Shown piece by piece: positions 10,024-21,100 of a stretch of 40,000 nt of DNA. Position 1 is the stretch's first letter. The number at the start of each line of letters is the position of its first letter. The translations under genes and the position numbers were made by a program. The notes under the pieces are model-generated. The model was given only the letters and a program-made list of their open reading frames with translations, was not told where the DNA came from and ran no database searches. The stretch comes from Sphaeroforma sirkka (Eukaryota > Opisthokonta > Ichthyosporea > Ichthyophonida): contig LUCW03002052.1 in the NCBI GenBank assembly GCA_001586965.3, positions 1 through 40,000 of the forward strand, read 5' to 3'.

Positions 10024-11400
10024 ATGTGGGGAGAATTCAGCTCACTCAAAAACATAAATGCAATGCGTACGTTGACTCTACCCGATTTTCCCAATGTCGA
10101 TATAGATATCCTCAAATCATGGCAAGTCCGTATCAGACTAAAAATGGATACGAGTAAGAGCCTACAAACACACGGTATCAACCTATTGCCAAGTCTTTCA
10201 CATCTGCGTCACTTAAAGTCATCGCACGTGATAAGGTAAGGGATATCAGCCTTCTCCCGTGTTGTCCGGCACTCGGCACTTATCACCTTCAGTAGATCAA
10301 TGTTTACTAATGTTTCTCCGCTATCTATCTGTAGTTCAATCCATGCATTCAAGACTTCCAAAACAGATGTAAAAACAGATATGGTCTATATTGGTCCGTT
10401 ATCACCCTAGGGTACTTTAAATGAGTTCAGCAGTCGATGCCGACAGCGGTCCAGTATTCTCGTTTCCGGCACTGGACACTCGAGATATCAGACTGGGGAC
10501 GACTAGCCAGTATAGACCCATTGAGTACTAAATTTACAGAAATAAGTCCGCTTGCACCGTACGTCAGCCTGCACAGATTGACATTGAGATTCACGATATC
10601 TGCCCAAAAGCGCACTGTGCGTAGCTAAATACTCTGAGAGTATATTTCACTGCAAGGCAGTTAACGATGTCATTCCACTGTCAGTGTGCAAGGAGCTGCA
10701 AACACTATACATGGCTATCTGTACGGGTGTTTGTGACAAAACCCCGGTCTCATCATCGCACACGCTGCTGCCTTCTCCTAGTAGTATGCTGAACCGTATA
10801 CGCTCGCTAGTACAGTGCCAGGCTGTATTTACAGAGCCTCATCTTGGAGCCATTCTCCGCTGTTATCTTGCCTCACCTGAGCCAAGCTAGATGTAAGAAA
10901 CACGCAAATCGCTCACTTGAGTCCGTTGGCTTCATGTGGGAGACTTAGGGCGTTGACGATGTTTAACACTAACGCCGTCACCGATATAGAGACACTACAA
11001 GTGTACTTGAGATTACAAGCCCGAGAACTGGGCGCCTGCTCTGACACCACCGACATAGTGCCACAACGAACTATTTCGAAACTACAAGGCCTGCACTTGG
11101 ACGGCCGAATAGGTACCACCAACATATCCCCGCCTGCATCTTGTATGGCTGGTGAAAAACTTTGCATCTACACGGGTTAAAGATAAACGACCACTTTCAG
11201 CATGTGTATATGTCATTGGTCTGCGTGAGAGCGGTGGATAATGTACCGAATCCGTTGTCGTTCGAATTTGATGGTTTACAATCTGTTGAAATGCAGACCC
11301 CTTGTATTACAAACCTGTTACTGTGGAGGCGGTGCGATTGAAATAGCTCAAACACGCACCATCTCACCGAAGTATGAAAGTGGAGTACATGTAACAATGT
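10024..11400 (+). pseudogene. Possible decayed or intron-split leucine-rich-repeat-like gene
   Basis: Several plus-strand peptides in different frames share a leucine-rich pattern of the form I-x-P-L-x(5)-L-x-x-L-x-L. They are SSLKNINAMRTLTLPDF (about 10,040-10,090), EISPLAPYVSLHRLTLRF (about 10,530-10,590), DVIPLSVCKELQTLYMAI (about 10,665-10,720), HLSPLASCGRLRALTMF (about 10,915-10,965) and KTLHLHGLKI (about 11,157-11,186). The same strand and similar spacing suggest one ancestral repeat protein. The frame changes, and the splice-site pairs I tried do not give a consistent open model, so it is either a decayed gene or one whose introns I could not place. It could also be chance. No product name is offered. 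Confidence 0.3.
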
Positions 11401-11875
11401 ACCGCCGACGACAATTGTGTTAGGAAGTGAAGGGGTTGAACGCCAGAATACAGGTAACGGACTGTTACGAAGTATAGTTCGAAAACAACGCAGGCGGATA
11501 GGGCATACCGCCAGGTTTCAATTTAATATTAATAGCCAAACAGTACAAAGGGCTTACACATATTCCAACAATGGGCCGAGAATACTACCCCTCAGCTAAT
11601 AAAAATCTGTCAAACGTGTCCGACAATTTCCATTCATTTGACGAATTGATATTTGGCCACATCCAAGGGGTATGTTTATACATTTGGGCACTCCTGTGTA
11701 CACATCATATCTCAGATGCGTGTCTGCTGCCTGTGGCACACTGATCACGGAACCAAATAGCAGATACGTACACGTCACGGGTATACTAATGGATTTACAC
11801 TCACTCAGTTTGCAGCCACCCACGCGCGCATTCACATACCACCGAGAACAGCCGAGGCTGACCACATAATAGTCC

Positions 11876-11918
<43 letters not shown>
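11876..11918. repeat. (TA)n microsatellite
   Basis: About 43 bases of nearly pure alternating TA with one G interruption. Confidence 0.95.
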
Positions 11919-13059
11919 CTCGCTACGTCACCTGCCCAATTGTTGGACAACTTTTGCTGATCATGCTTGATTGTGCAGACACATGGACAGGGGACACCGA
12001 GAGATACTGACGGAAGCTGTGGCTTAAGTCTGAATTGCTTCTCAGAATTTCCCTTAACTCTGTAGCACATCTGTAGCACACGTCCGAAACTAATCGAATA
12101 CTACATTGTACACTACCGGCAAACTGTAATACCAAACACATCTTTTTAAGATATGCAAAACTCTTCACACGATCGGCGCATCCTTAGCCGTCAACTGACT
12201 TTCGAAATGTGCGTCAGCAAGCCGCTGATACGATTGAATCCAGCCACTTCACGTAGGAAAGTAGAGATGGTATGTAAGTTATTCCAGATGCGCGAGAAAC
12301 AGATTTCTGTGTGCAGGCAATGAAATATGGTATAAAAATAATTGAAGATGTGCGTTATTGATCGTTAGTGTGTCGACGTGAGAAGGTTGAATTTTGTTGC
12401 ACCTAAATGTTGGTCTTCAAGTGCACTGCAGTATATTCGGAGAAAAAAAATAGCTCCATTATTCTCACATTCGGACTGGTAAGATTCTAAATGGTCCATT
12501 CCTACTATCTAACTGCCAGTATTGGAAGTATACCTTTACGAGAGAGCTATCGCGGCTGAAGATAAAGTCGAATCGGACAACCATGTGTAATAGCAGACCG
12601 TGATACTCTATTTCGTGGGGACGAACAAGTCAAGATCAATACCACTCTCGACAAAAAGTGAGTTTTCAAAACCAACAATGCACACATCAGTGTATTCGTA
12701 TTGCATGAACCATACCGTGTACGAGGAACAAACGGAATATTGGTTGAACTCGAGTGGAGATAACTACAGAAAGAAATGGAGAAAGACTATTGAAGATGAA
12801 GATACAGATAAGTCGTCGCCAGAAAGTGCTGTGAGGTCAAATGCCACTGGCACGCGCTCAGATTAGTCAGGCGCACTATCGTCGGTGTCTGAACACTAAT
12901 CTGCGAGTATAGAATGTGTGGCAATTGGATCCATACGAAAGTTAAGGTTATAGATGGTGCAATGTTCATCCTGGGCTTTTGAGTCCGACTGGAGATAGAG
13001 ATTCTCTGAAATTACGTTTCAGGGTTAGCATCATCCGGCAGATTACATTGTGAAGCAAC
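11919..13059. other. Intergenic, no supported gene
   Basis: Only short unsupported open frames are present. The longest on the plus strand (12600-12866, 88 codons) is hydrophilic and matches nothing I know. It could belong to the decayed zinc-finger-like stretch just downstream, but contains no zinc-finger spacing itself. Confidence 0.45.
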
Positions 13060-13490
13060 ACTTCAATTGCTACAGATGCGATTGGAGTGGTTGTGATGAA
13101 GCTTTAAGTAACGAGCAGGATTTGATGCGTTAAAAGAGCAGAAATCTCACAGTTAAGGAGATCCGCGCGTAATCAAATGCACCAAACCACGTTTGTGTCG
13201 AAGCGGTTGCCGACGAAAAAGGGTCGCCATACGCACTACAACCATCATCATCATAGCGACGGGAAGAAATTCTATAGTACAAATATGCGGGAACGTCACG
13301 AGGTTGACCATACTGGCATGAAGCTCACATGCGATACAAACCTAATCGACAACAGGGTCAGTACCGACCAGGCGAAACTCAGTCCGAACTCGACAAACAC
13401 CTCAAGCAATAGCATTCTGATATAGTGAAGGAGAAACATCCGTGTAAATTTGCCACATGGAGAAGTACATTGGCACGTATAAAGACGTGA
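13060..13490 (+). pseudogene. Degenerate C2H2 zinc-finger-like stretch
   Basis: At 13065-13133 the plus strand reads NCYRCDWSGCDEALSNEQ, then DLMR. This has the C-x4-C half of a GLI/ZIC-like finger, and exactly 12 residues follow the second Cys, but a stop codon sits where the first His belongs. At about 13,285-13,330 another frame reads RERHEVDHTGMKLTC, matching the H-x3-H-TG-x-K linker. Just before it HHHHSDGKKF resembles a second linker, and at about 13,432-13,490 EKHPCKFATWRSTL resembles a third finger with one Cys missing. Together these suggest a decayed tandem zinc-finger gene. Each match alone is weak and the frames differ. Confidence 0.35.
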
Positions 13491-13854
13491 TAGCCACATA
13501 GATATCTCGCAAATGCACAAAATGGAAAGAAAGAAGAATGCCCTGCGGAAGTGTTAACTACATAAATGGTGAAAGAAATACCTCAATCTCTAAAGTCAAA
13601 TAATCTTGGACGGTTCGTGTCCATTGGAAAGATACCTTGTAAGTCTATCGCTATATATACATAGCGGCATACGATAAAATATGGGTTCGTTGAGTGTACA
13701 ATACCAGCTTCCCGAATAGGGTCTAAAGCTCGAAATCCAGTGGACTCTATAGCTACCGCTGTCGCACTCAATTAAAATTATAGTAAATCAACTCATGAGG
13801 CAGTATATCTTCAGCGGGCTATTAATATGTTAAACACATTTGAAATATAAATCA

Positions 13855-13861
<7 letters not shown>

Positions 13862-13928
<67 letters not shown>
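13862..13928. repeat. (TA)n microsatellite
   Basis: About 67 bases of uninterrupted alternating TA. Confidence 0.95.
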
Positions 13929-13931
<3 letters not shown>

Positions 13932-14100
13932 ATTTGATGTACATTTATATACCATATCATAAAACCTAGTTAATCCGTCCCATCGGACCTAAGTATCCCT
14001 ATAGGAGAGGACCATGAGACGTTATACCTTCAGGGATATTTCCACACGATAAACCCGTTGGCAGCATTATTGTCAGTACGAATCCGAATCAACACGTTCA

Positions 14101-14283
<183 letters not shown>

Positions 14284-15436
14284 AATTTACGGTACCAGGG
14301 AAGTCTTCATGACGGAAATACTGACCAATTCCGATGTATCGAATAGCTGATTCCTAAGTGCAAGTGCCGCAGATTTAGGATTTTACAGTGTTTGTATCGA
14401 CAGCCGCAAACTCGCTCTCGTTTTACATCCTCAACAGATTGTGCCAACGATGTTAAAACCAATCTTATGTTAACAAATTTGCTCTCATGTAAGTTCAGTC
14501 TTCGATTCTAACCTGATAGGAAACACGCACAGTTAGAACGAACGTACAACCATAACCCCGGAAAGAAAATAAATAGAAGTAAAAAACAAATATGATACCG
14601 ATTAACATTGAAACAGCATGCCATACATACTTATACATATATATTTATATAAAGATATATATATATATAGGAGTGTGGTAAGAGCTTGTCAACCTGTTAG
14701 CGGAGATTTGTCGATGACACCCTGGCCACCAGTCAACTTCAGTGTACATATCCCAGCATGCTGCGACTGGATCTCTATCGGTAATATCAATGCAGTCATG
14801 TATACTCAGTGAACTAGTTTCAAAAAAATTGTGTATGGCATGTATGATTGTATGTAAATATGCATAAACATATACATTATATATGTCTATATCCATTTAA
14901 CATATAATAAACATACATATACAACGGGCCGATGTCAGCGGACTCCGAACAAGGTTCAATATTCAATAGAAATGCAGAAAGCCAACGAACTGATATCGTT
15001 AACGCCTGTGCGACTTCCGACCAGTATGACCAACGCGGTGAAAATTGTGAGCGGGGAAAGATACGTGATGCTGGTGCTGATCAAGCTGAAACTCAGTAAA
15101 GCTAGAGATAGTGTTAGTGAGTATACACTGCTCTTATATCAAACTCATTGTGTATCCGCTCGCTTCGATGAGTGCAAATAAGTCCATTGGTATAATCGAC
15201 ATAGTGAGAACAACATGATATGAACGTACACAGCCCTGACCATAAGATCGCGATAAAATCAGTATCGGATATTATCAATGATGAACAGGGGATACCTCGT
15301 GTATATAAAAAAAGTAGGCAATATCACAAGTAAAATTGATGTTCATATCCATGAAAATAATGTAGGCACTGTACGTGCACTTTAGCCTATTGCGAGAGAG
15401 TATATATGATACAACACATATCTGATGCCATTTTTA

Positions 15437-15437
<1 letters not shown>
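14284..15437. other. Intergenic, no supported gene
   Basis: Short TA and ATAC runs lie near 14,630-14,670 and 14,860-14,920. A 69-codon plus-strand frame at 14972-15181 shows no domain. Nothing else is recognised. Confidence 0.45.
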
Positions 15438-15494
<57 letters not shown>

Positions 15495-15575
15495 ATTGTT
15501 TACGTGCACACACACACATATATATAACAAAAACAATAATAAAATTAATAACAATAATAAGAATAAAAATAACAG
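15438..15575. repeat. (TA)n microsatellite followed by CA and AAT/AAC-rich tract
   Basis: Uninterrupted TA occupies 15438-15490. A short CACACATATATA run follows near 15,508-15,526, then an imperfect trinucleotide-like run of AAT and AAC from about 15,527 to 15,575. Confidence 0.9.
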
Positions 15576-15599
15576 ATGCACATACGAATAATTAGACAT

Positions 15600-16770
15600 A
15601 CAAGTATATACACACGAACGTTGCATCAGTTGATAGCGGTATTTCAAGCAATATATGCTAGTTAAAATACAGATTTGAGATGACTCAACTTTTCCAAGTA
15701 ATTGAATAGGTTTAAAGGTTTATTTATATATGCTGATGTCAATGCATTCTTTTGTATTTTAGTGCTCGTATATGTTTTCACACGTGTCGTTGTTACATTC
15801 AGGTGAACACCACAATGATAAACTCTAAATGTGTGGAAGACGATACCTCCTATTCGATTGTGCTCACAAAGGAGCATTGTACGTTGCTCGAATATCCGAC
15901 TGGACTGAAGGAAGAAGACTCAAAGAGCCCATCACCTTGCCGACAAGCGATACAACAAGTGCCGAAGTATTGCAATTAGACATACAAAATTGCAGTATAC
16001 AAGTGAAATAAAGCGAGTATAAAACGCACATGAATACAGATGTCATAAGGCCATAGATGCAATTCTCAACACCTACATATCGAGACACGAGACTCCGAGT
16101 GGTAAATCCACCAGGGAAGGAAGTCACGACGAACATGGAACAGAGGGCTAAATATAAACCCATTATTTCCTCCGGATGAGATTTTAGCAGCGAGTGTATT
16201 TTTTGTTCAAAAATTATAAATCAAATACTCTTTATTTTAAAACCCACAAGCTCCATCGAGTCAAGTAAGAATTGAAATATCGATTTTGAGTCGTGGTATG
16301 GTCAAGTTTTTAATCGTTACTTAATATAAGTGGTCTAAAAGTAATATTTAACTCACATAGATTTTTTAGTTCTCAACAGTATTTGGTAGCAGTACTTTTA
16401 CTTTACTATTTTTAAAATAAATAATAAACTATGTAACCAGAAAAATGGGAGTATTAAGCCTCACAGTCCCTCAGACTCAGAGTCTCACCCCGGAAAATTT
16501 TGTAGTTTTGAGGTTTTTACAAGAAAAATTTATGTTGGTGACCGCTCGAGTGCTGGGCCCTGGGGCCTGGGTGTGATTGCTCATTGGGTTAAAAAAAAAA
16601 CATAAAAAACTGTGGGTCAAATAGTTTCATTGTATAGAAAAAATTATAGATAGTTTCTTAGATAAATATGTTTTTATTAAAATAACTATAAAACCAAAAA
16701 AAACAAAACCACAAAAAAGCAGTTTAGAAATTAGAACCCGTGAGGGCCGTGTCCCGTGTCAACTTGCACT
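15600..16770. other. Intergenic, AT-rich, no supported gene
   Basis: Open frames near 15,750-16,160 are short and overlap on both strands without recognisable motifs. From about 16,170 the sequence becomes strongly AT-rich with homopolymer runs, typical of non-coding DNA. Confidence 0.45.
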
Positions 16771-16777
16771 CGTCACG

Positions 16778-17043
16778 TTTTACGTTGCAACGTATAGATT
16801 TCCATGGATACGTTACAAGGAACGTTTTCAATGAATTGGTAGTCCCAAATATAGTTTGAGGGTCATTCCTCGAGGTCAGAGTATCGGTAGTTATTGTCCT
16901 TCCAACCGGTATATCATCACTTTATTGTGTTCGATTGGTGTGTGTAGGATTTCTTGGCCAATAATATTGAAATAGGGGATCTAGTATGGTCATGTGAACA
17001 TAATTTAGGACAGAATATTTGATGTAAACGTTACAACGTAAAA
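16778..17043. repeat. 16-bp inverted repeat enclosing about 230 bp
   Basis: The left arm TTTTACGTTGCAACGT (16778-16793) is the reverse complement of ACGTTACAACGTAAAA (17028-17043) at 15 of 16 positions. Each arm is itself close to palindromic around ACGTTG(C/T)AACGT. Similarity does not extend beyond the arms, so it is not a clear transposon. It could be the core of a decayed MITE or a chance hairpin. Confidence 0.4.
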
Positions 17044-17790
17044 TATAACGGTTGTACGTTTATTCCGATGTAGATTTAAAAAAAAGAAAAAAAGGACTTT
17101 ATGAGGTCTGTTCCTTCCCAAGTCCCAGGTCCGGGTCTCACACAGAAGAGGCCAAGGGCCCAAGGCCGACAATCTAAGGTACTGTGTGAGACTGTGTCAG
17201 AGTATTTTTCACGAATTGTTGGATTTAAAAAAAGAAGTAGGAGTAAAGTGCATGTATAAGAGTATCTGCGTTTTTAGTACTGTACTAATGTACTGTAGAC
17301 TCATTTTATTTTTAAAAACTGCATATATATTTACAGTTAAAATATGTTGCATTGAGAGGTTTTCAATTTTTATTACGGAAATGAACTATGATAGAACGTA
17401 CACCCCAGCAAGGGGCATGGGACAATTGAAGTTCAGATGTAAATATGTTTTGTGTTTATGCATTTACGCAAGGTATATACACAGCGGGAATATGAACGCG
17501 AGGGGTAGTACTTTTCCACTTAGCTACTTCGCGCCTCTGTACACTATTAAAAATATTCACTGTACATTCGGGTAAATTTTTGTGTGTACAGGCATAGGCA
17601 GTATATATATATGTATGTATGTATATTATATACAACTCTACATTAGAAGACGGATATTTAATTTATTATACCAAGATTAACAAGTTTAGGAGCAACGTGT
17701 GTATATTGCACGCTCTGTAGCTACAATCCGTCTGAAAGAACCATATCACAAACAGACAGAATTAGCAAAAAAAGTCTTTAGACGCGAGGC
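17044..17790. other. Upstream region of the giant gene, no supported gene
   Basis: A 129-codon plus-strand frame (17186-17575) begins here but is rich in Cys, Tyr and Ile in a way typical of translated AT-rich non-coding DNA, and it has no motif. A short TATG repeat lies near 17,601-17,630. Any distal promoter elements of the giant gene would be in this stretch, but none is recognised. Confidence 0.45.
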
Positions 17791-17797
17791 TATAAAA
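17791..17797 (+). promoter_or_regulatory. TATA box of the giant gene
   Basis: TATAAAA lies 54 bases before the proposed start codon at 17845. Transcription would be expected to start about 25-30 bases downstream, near 17,820, giving a very short 5' leader of roughly 25 bases. No other ATG lies between. Confidence 0.55.
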
Positions 17798-17844
17798 ACT
17801 AAGGTATACCTAACCTCAGGGTTCAGGCCCCCCCCTTGCGCAAG

Positions 17845-18105
17845 ATGAGCACTCAACTGAAGTGGGCAGTGCTGCTCTTAGCGACTGTATTTAGTAGCAC
17901 TGGCGTCACTGCGGAGAGCATCTGTTGCGAAAGAAAACGTATGTGTTTTTTGTAATTATACATGTGTTTTAGCTCTTATACGAAACACCGTCGATTAGCT
18001 GGTTCAAATTGACTGATGGCGATAGTATGTGTGGTGTACAGGTGTCTGAGTTATTTGGTTCATATTTTGGTCACTTTGTGCACTGTGCTAGGGCTATAGA
18101 CCTCA

Positions 18106-18166
<61 letters not shown>

Positions 18167-21100
18167 CATATTGATCTGTTTATATCTGAAATATTCGTCA
18201 ACTCTTGGCTTGGAATATCATAGCGCGCTGAATTTTTCTCGCTCGTGTCTAATTTGTCAGACAGTATTCTGATTTAGTGTCAACTTGTCACAGCCAGGCT
18301 GAGTCAGCTATGAAAGACCGTTAGTACTACATACTGTACTATACTGTTGTATGTTTTTCTCGTGTCTTAAAGCGTTCTTTGCGAAGAGGCCTCGTTTATG
18401 CGTCGTCGAATATCGATTAACTGATTGCGGACGTCTGTTCGATCGACAATGGTGCTGAGGCTGTCGCACATTTGATCCTGGCATAATACTTTGACTACAA
18501 GGGCTCAGCATAAGAATTACAATGAGATACACGCTAGCCAGCGGACTAGATAGTTACCACCCAAATATCTACCTACCAACATATACATAGGAGCCCCTGG
18601 ACTTGCAATTTTCAGATATTATTCAGAAAGTAATATAGTTGTTTATTAGATTGTATGCTTATTATTCTGTGGAATTACATTGTAGGCCATGGGCACATTG
18701 TCAAAGATGCTGAGATGCAATTGGAACAAAACTCTCCGGGAGGAATTGTGCTGAGGAATTTAGCCGGACAACAGGTAGGGGTCTTGTTATATGCACCTGC
18801 TGTCTGCTGCTGAATAGATGCACGGTGTCGGTTTTACAGGCGTTTTCAATTGTTTTCCAACCTGCAATTTCATTTTTAAACTGAATGGAAGAAAGACTGA
18901 TGTTCGTTTGTGTACGTGTATCTACACGTGCGTGTGAATTCGTGGTGCGATAAAATAATAATACTTATAACACCTTTGTATCGTTCGCAGGTCCAACAAA
19001 ATCTGAAAACATGCGCAGCATACGAATGCACAGGCTCTGGAATGACGAATAACAAAGACGACACTGTGAAGTGTGTTAATAATAATTGCGAATTTAGTTG
19101 TTGCGTAGCGAGATCGTGTTCTACTTTCACATGCGACCAAGAAGCGGGATACACTATCAATGAAGCCAACTCCAACGCAGTGTGTTTCGCGGATGGATGT
19201 GAGAAAAACTGTTGTAATCCACCCACATGCGAAGGGTTTAGTTGTAGCGATCCATTACTTACGAACAATGCACCTGATGACCACGAGTGTTCTGACGGCG
19301 ACTGTGAAGCCTCATGCTGCACACCCTATACATGCGGTGGTTACAATTGTACTACCGACGGATTGACGAACTTCGCGAATGCAACCCTAGAATGCGGAGG
19401 TGAAGAAGAGAGCTGTGAGTCAACATGCTGCGCACAAAAGACTTGCGGTGATCATGAATGTCTAGATCCATTGACAGATAATCGAGTAGATGCTAATATA
19501 ACTTGTGTGGGAGATGAATGCGAGCTTACATGCTGTCTGCCTCTAGTGTGCAATGGGTATACATGCCAAACTGATGGAGATGTGAATCAGCACGCCAACG
19601 CAGATCCAGAGATAGAATGCGTGGATGGTGACTGTGAAACTACCTGCTGTGGGGCAGCCACATGTGAAGATTACGCCTGTATCGATCCTAAGTACGAGAA
19701 TCTGCTGGACAGCAACACTACATGCCAGGTTGGAGATTGTGAAGTCTCATGCTGCTCGTTCCGCAAATGTGGCAACCATGTGTGTGAGCTTCCTCTGTAC
19801 AACAACGCGAATGATACAATCATTTGTAAGGACGACTGTGAGAATCTGTGCTGCAGTGAGCGCACATGTGAGACTTTCACATGTCCGGAGGGTGGTTACC
19901 GCCTTCCCCTGTTTGAAGGTGATATACAAACTTGTGGCTCAGATGGTGACTGTGAGGCTGCTTGTTGCGCCACCATGAATTGCGAGGTGCACGAGTGCAT
20001 CATCGCCACTGCCGGCAAGATCGCCGGCAACGAAACCGAGTGTGACCCTACAAACAATTGTGACGATACGTGTTGCGAGAAGATGTGCGTGGCCCACGAG
20101 TGTGCGGACAACTCTACCACAAACCCATACTATATGTCCGATCCTACGGTCGCCTGTGGAGAGGATTGTGACGCCACCTGTTGCAGCGCGATGGTCTGTG
20201 ACGCCAGCGTCACATGCGATGCAGGCACTGTGCTGTCCGTCACAGACGGGTCTGCTTGCGCGGACAACGACTGCCAAACCGCATGCTGTGAGCCGGCTAC
20301 CTGTGGCACACACAGGTGCTCAGAGCCCAGTTTGGAGAACTCAGCTACAGCCGACAAGCTTTGTAATTCGGACTGCGATGTCGCGTGTTGCACCGCCAAG
20401 GTGTGCTCAGCCGATTTGGAATGTGGCGAAGGCATGTACATGGCCGAGCCTTTGGGAACATCCTGCGGAGTCCTGGGTGACTGCATTGATGTGTGTTGCC
20501 GCATGAGTGATGAGGGACAGTCACCCCTCTTACCCGAGGGCGACAGCGAGAGCGAGACACCCGTGTGCACCGCTTACACGTGCGCACAGGGCTTTGTCAA
20601 TACTATCGGCGCGGATGCCCCCTGTCCGGACGGTGATTGCGACCAATGTTGCGAAGCCACATGCGGCTCACACACATGCAAGTCCGATGGGGCTGAGATC
20701 ACCGCAAGCACTGATGAAGTCTGTGGAGCTAACTGTGACAGCATCTGCTGCTCGGTCAGTACCTGTGGAGACCACACGTGCACCGACGATTCACTCAAGA
20801 CCGGCACTGACGCTACGGTGTGTGTCGGTGCGGCGTGTGCGGCAGAATGCTGCATGACGGTCACGTGCAGCACCATCGAGTGTCCTGAAGGATACGTGAC
20901 TGGACTGAACACCACGTCTGAGACGGTTTGTCCCAAGGGCGACTGCTCCGCGTGCTGCGGCGCCACGTGTGCAACGCACACGTGTACCGTCGAGGGTGCG
21001 CAGTCGGTCTCAGACCAGACGACGCTCTGCGGAGACGGCGGCTGTGAGGAGACGTGCTGCTCACTCATCAAATGCGTTTCGCACACGTGTGCGGAAGGTT

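Noticed and set aside
16440-17200. Possible terminal inverted repeats of a DNA transposon (GTGAGACT-like ends near 16,480 and 17,180)
   Set aside because: Only about eight bases match well and no flanking duplication is seen, so it is too weak to call an element.
17186-17575. A 129-codon plus-strand open frame upstream of the giant gene
   Set aside because: Composition is that of translated AT-rich DNA, no motif is present, and it lies just before a credible TATA promoter in another position.
18910-18990. ATG at 18910 as start of the giant protein
   Set aside because: It lies in intron 2. The upstream two-exon model supplies a signal peptide, correct phases and a TATA box.
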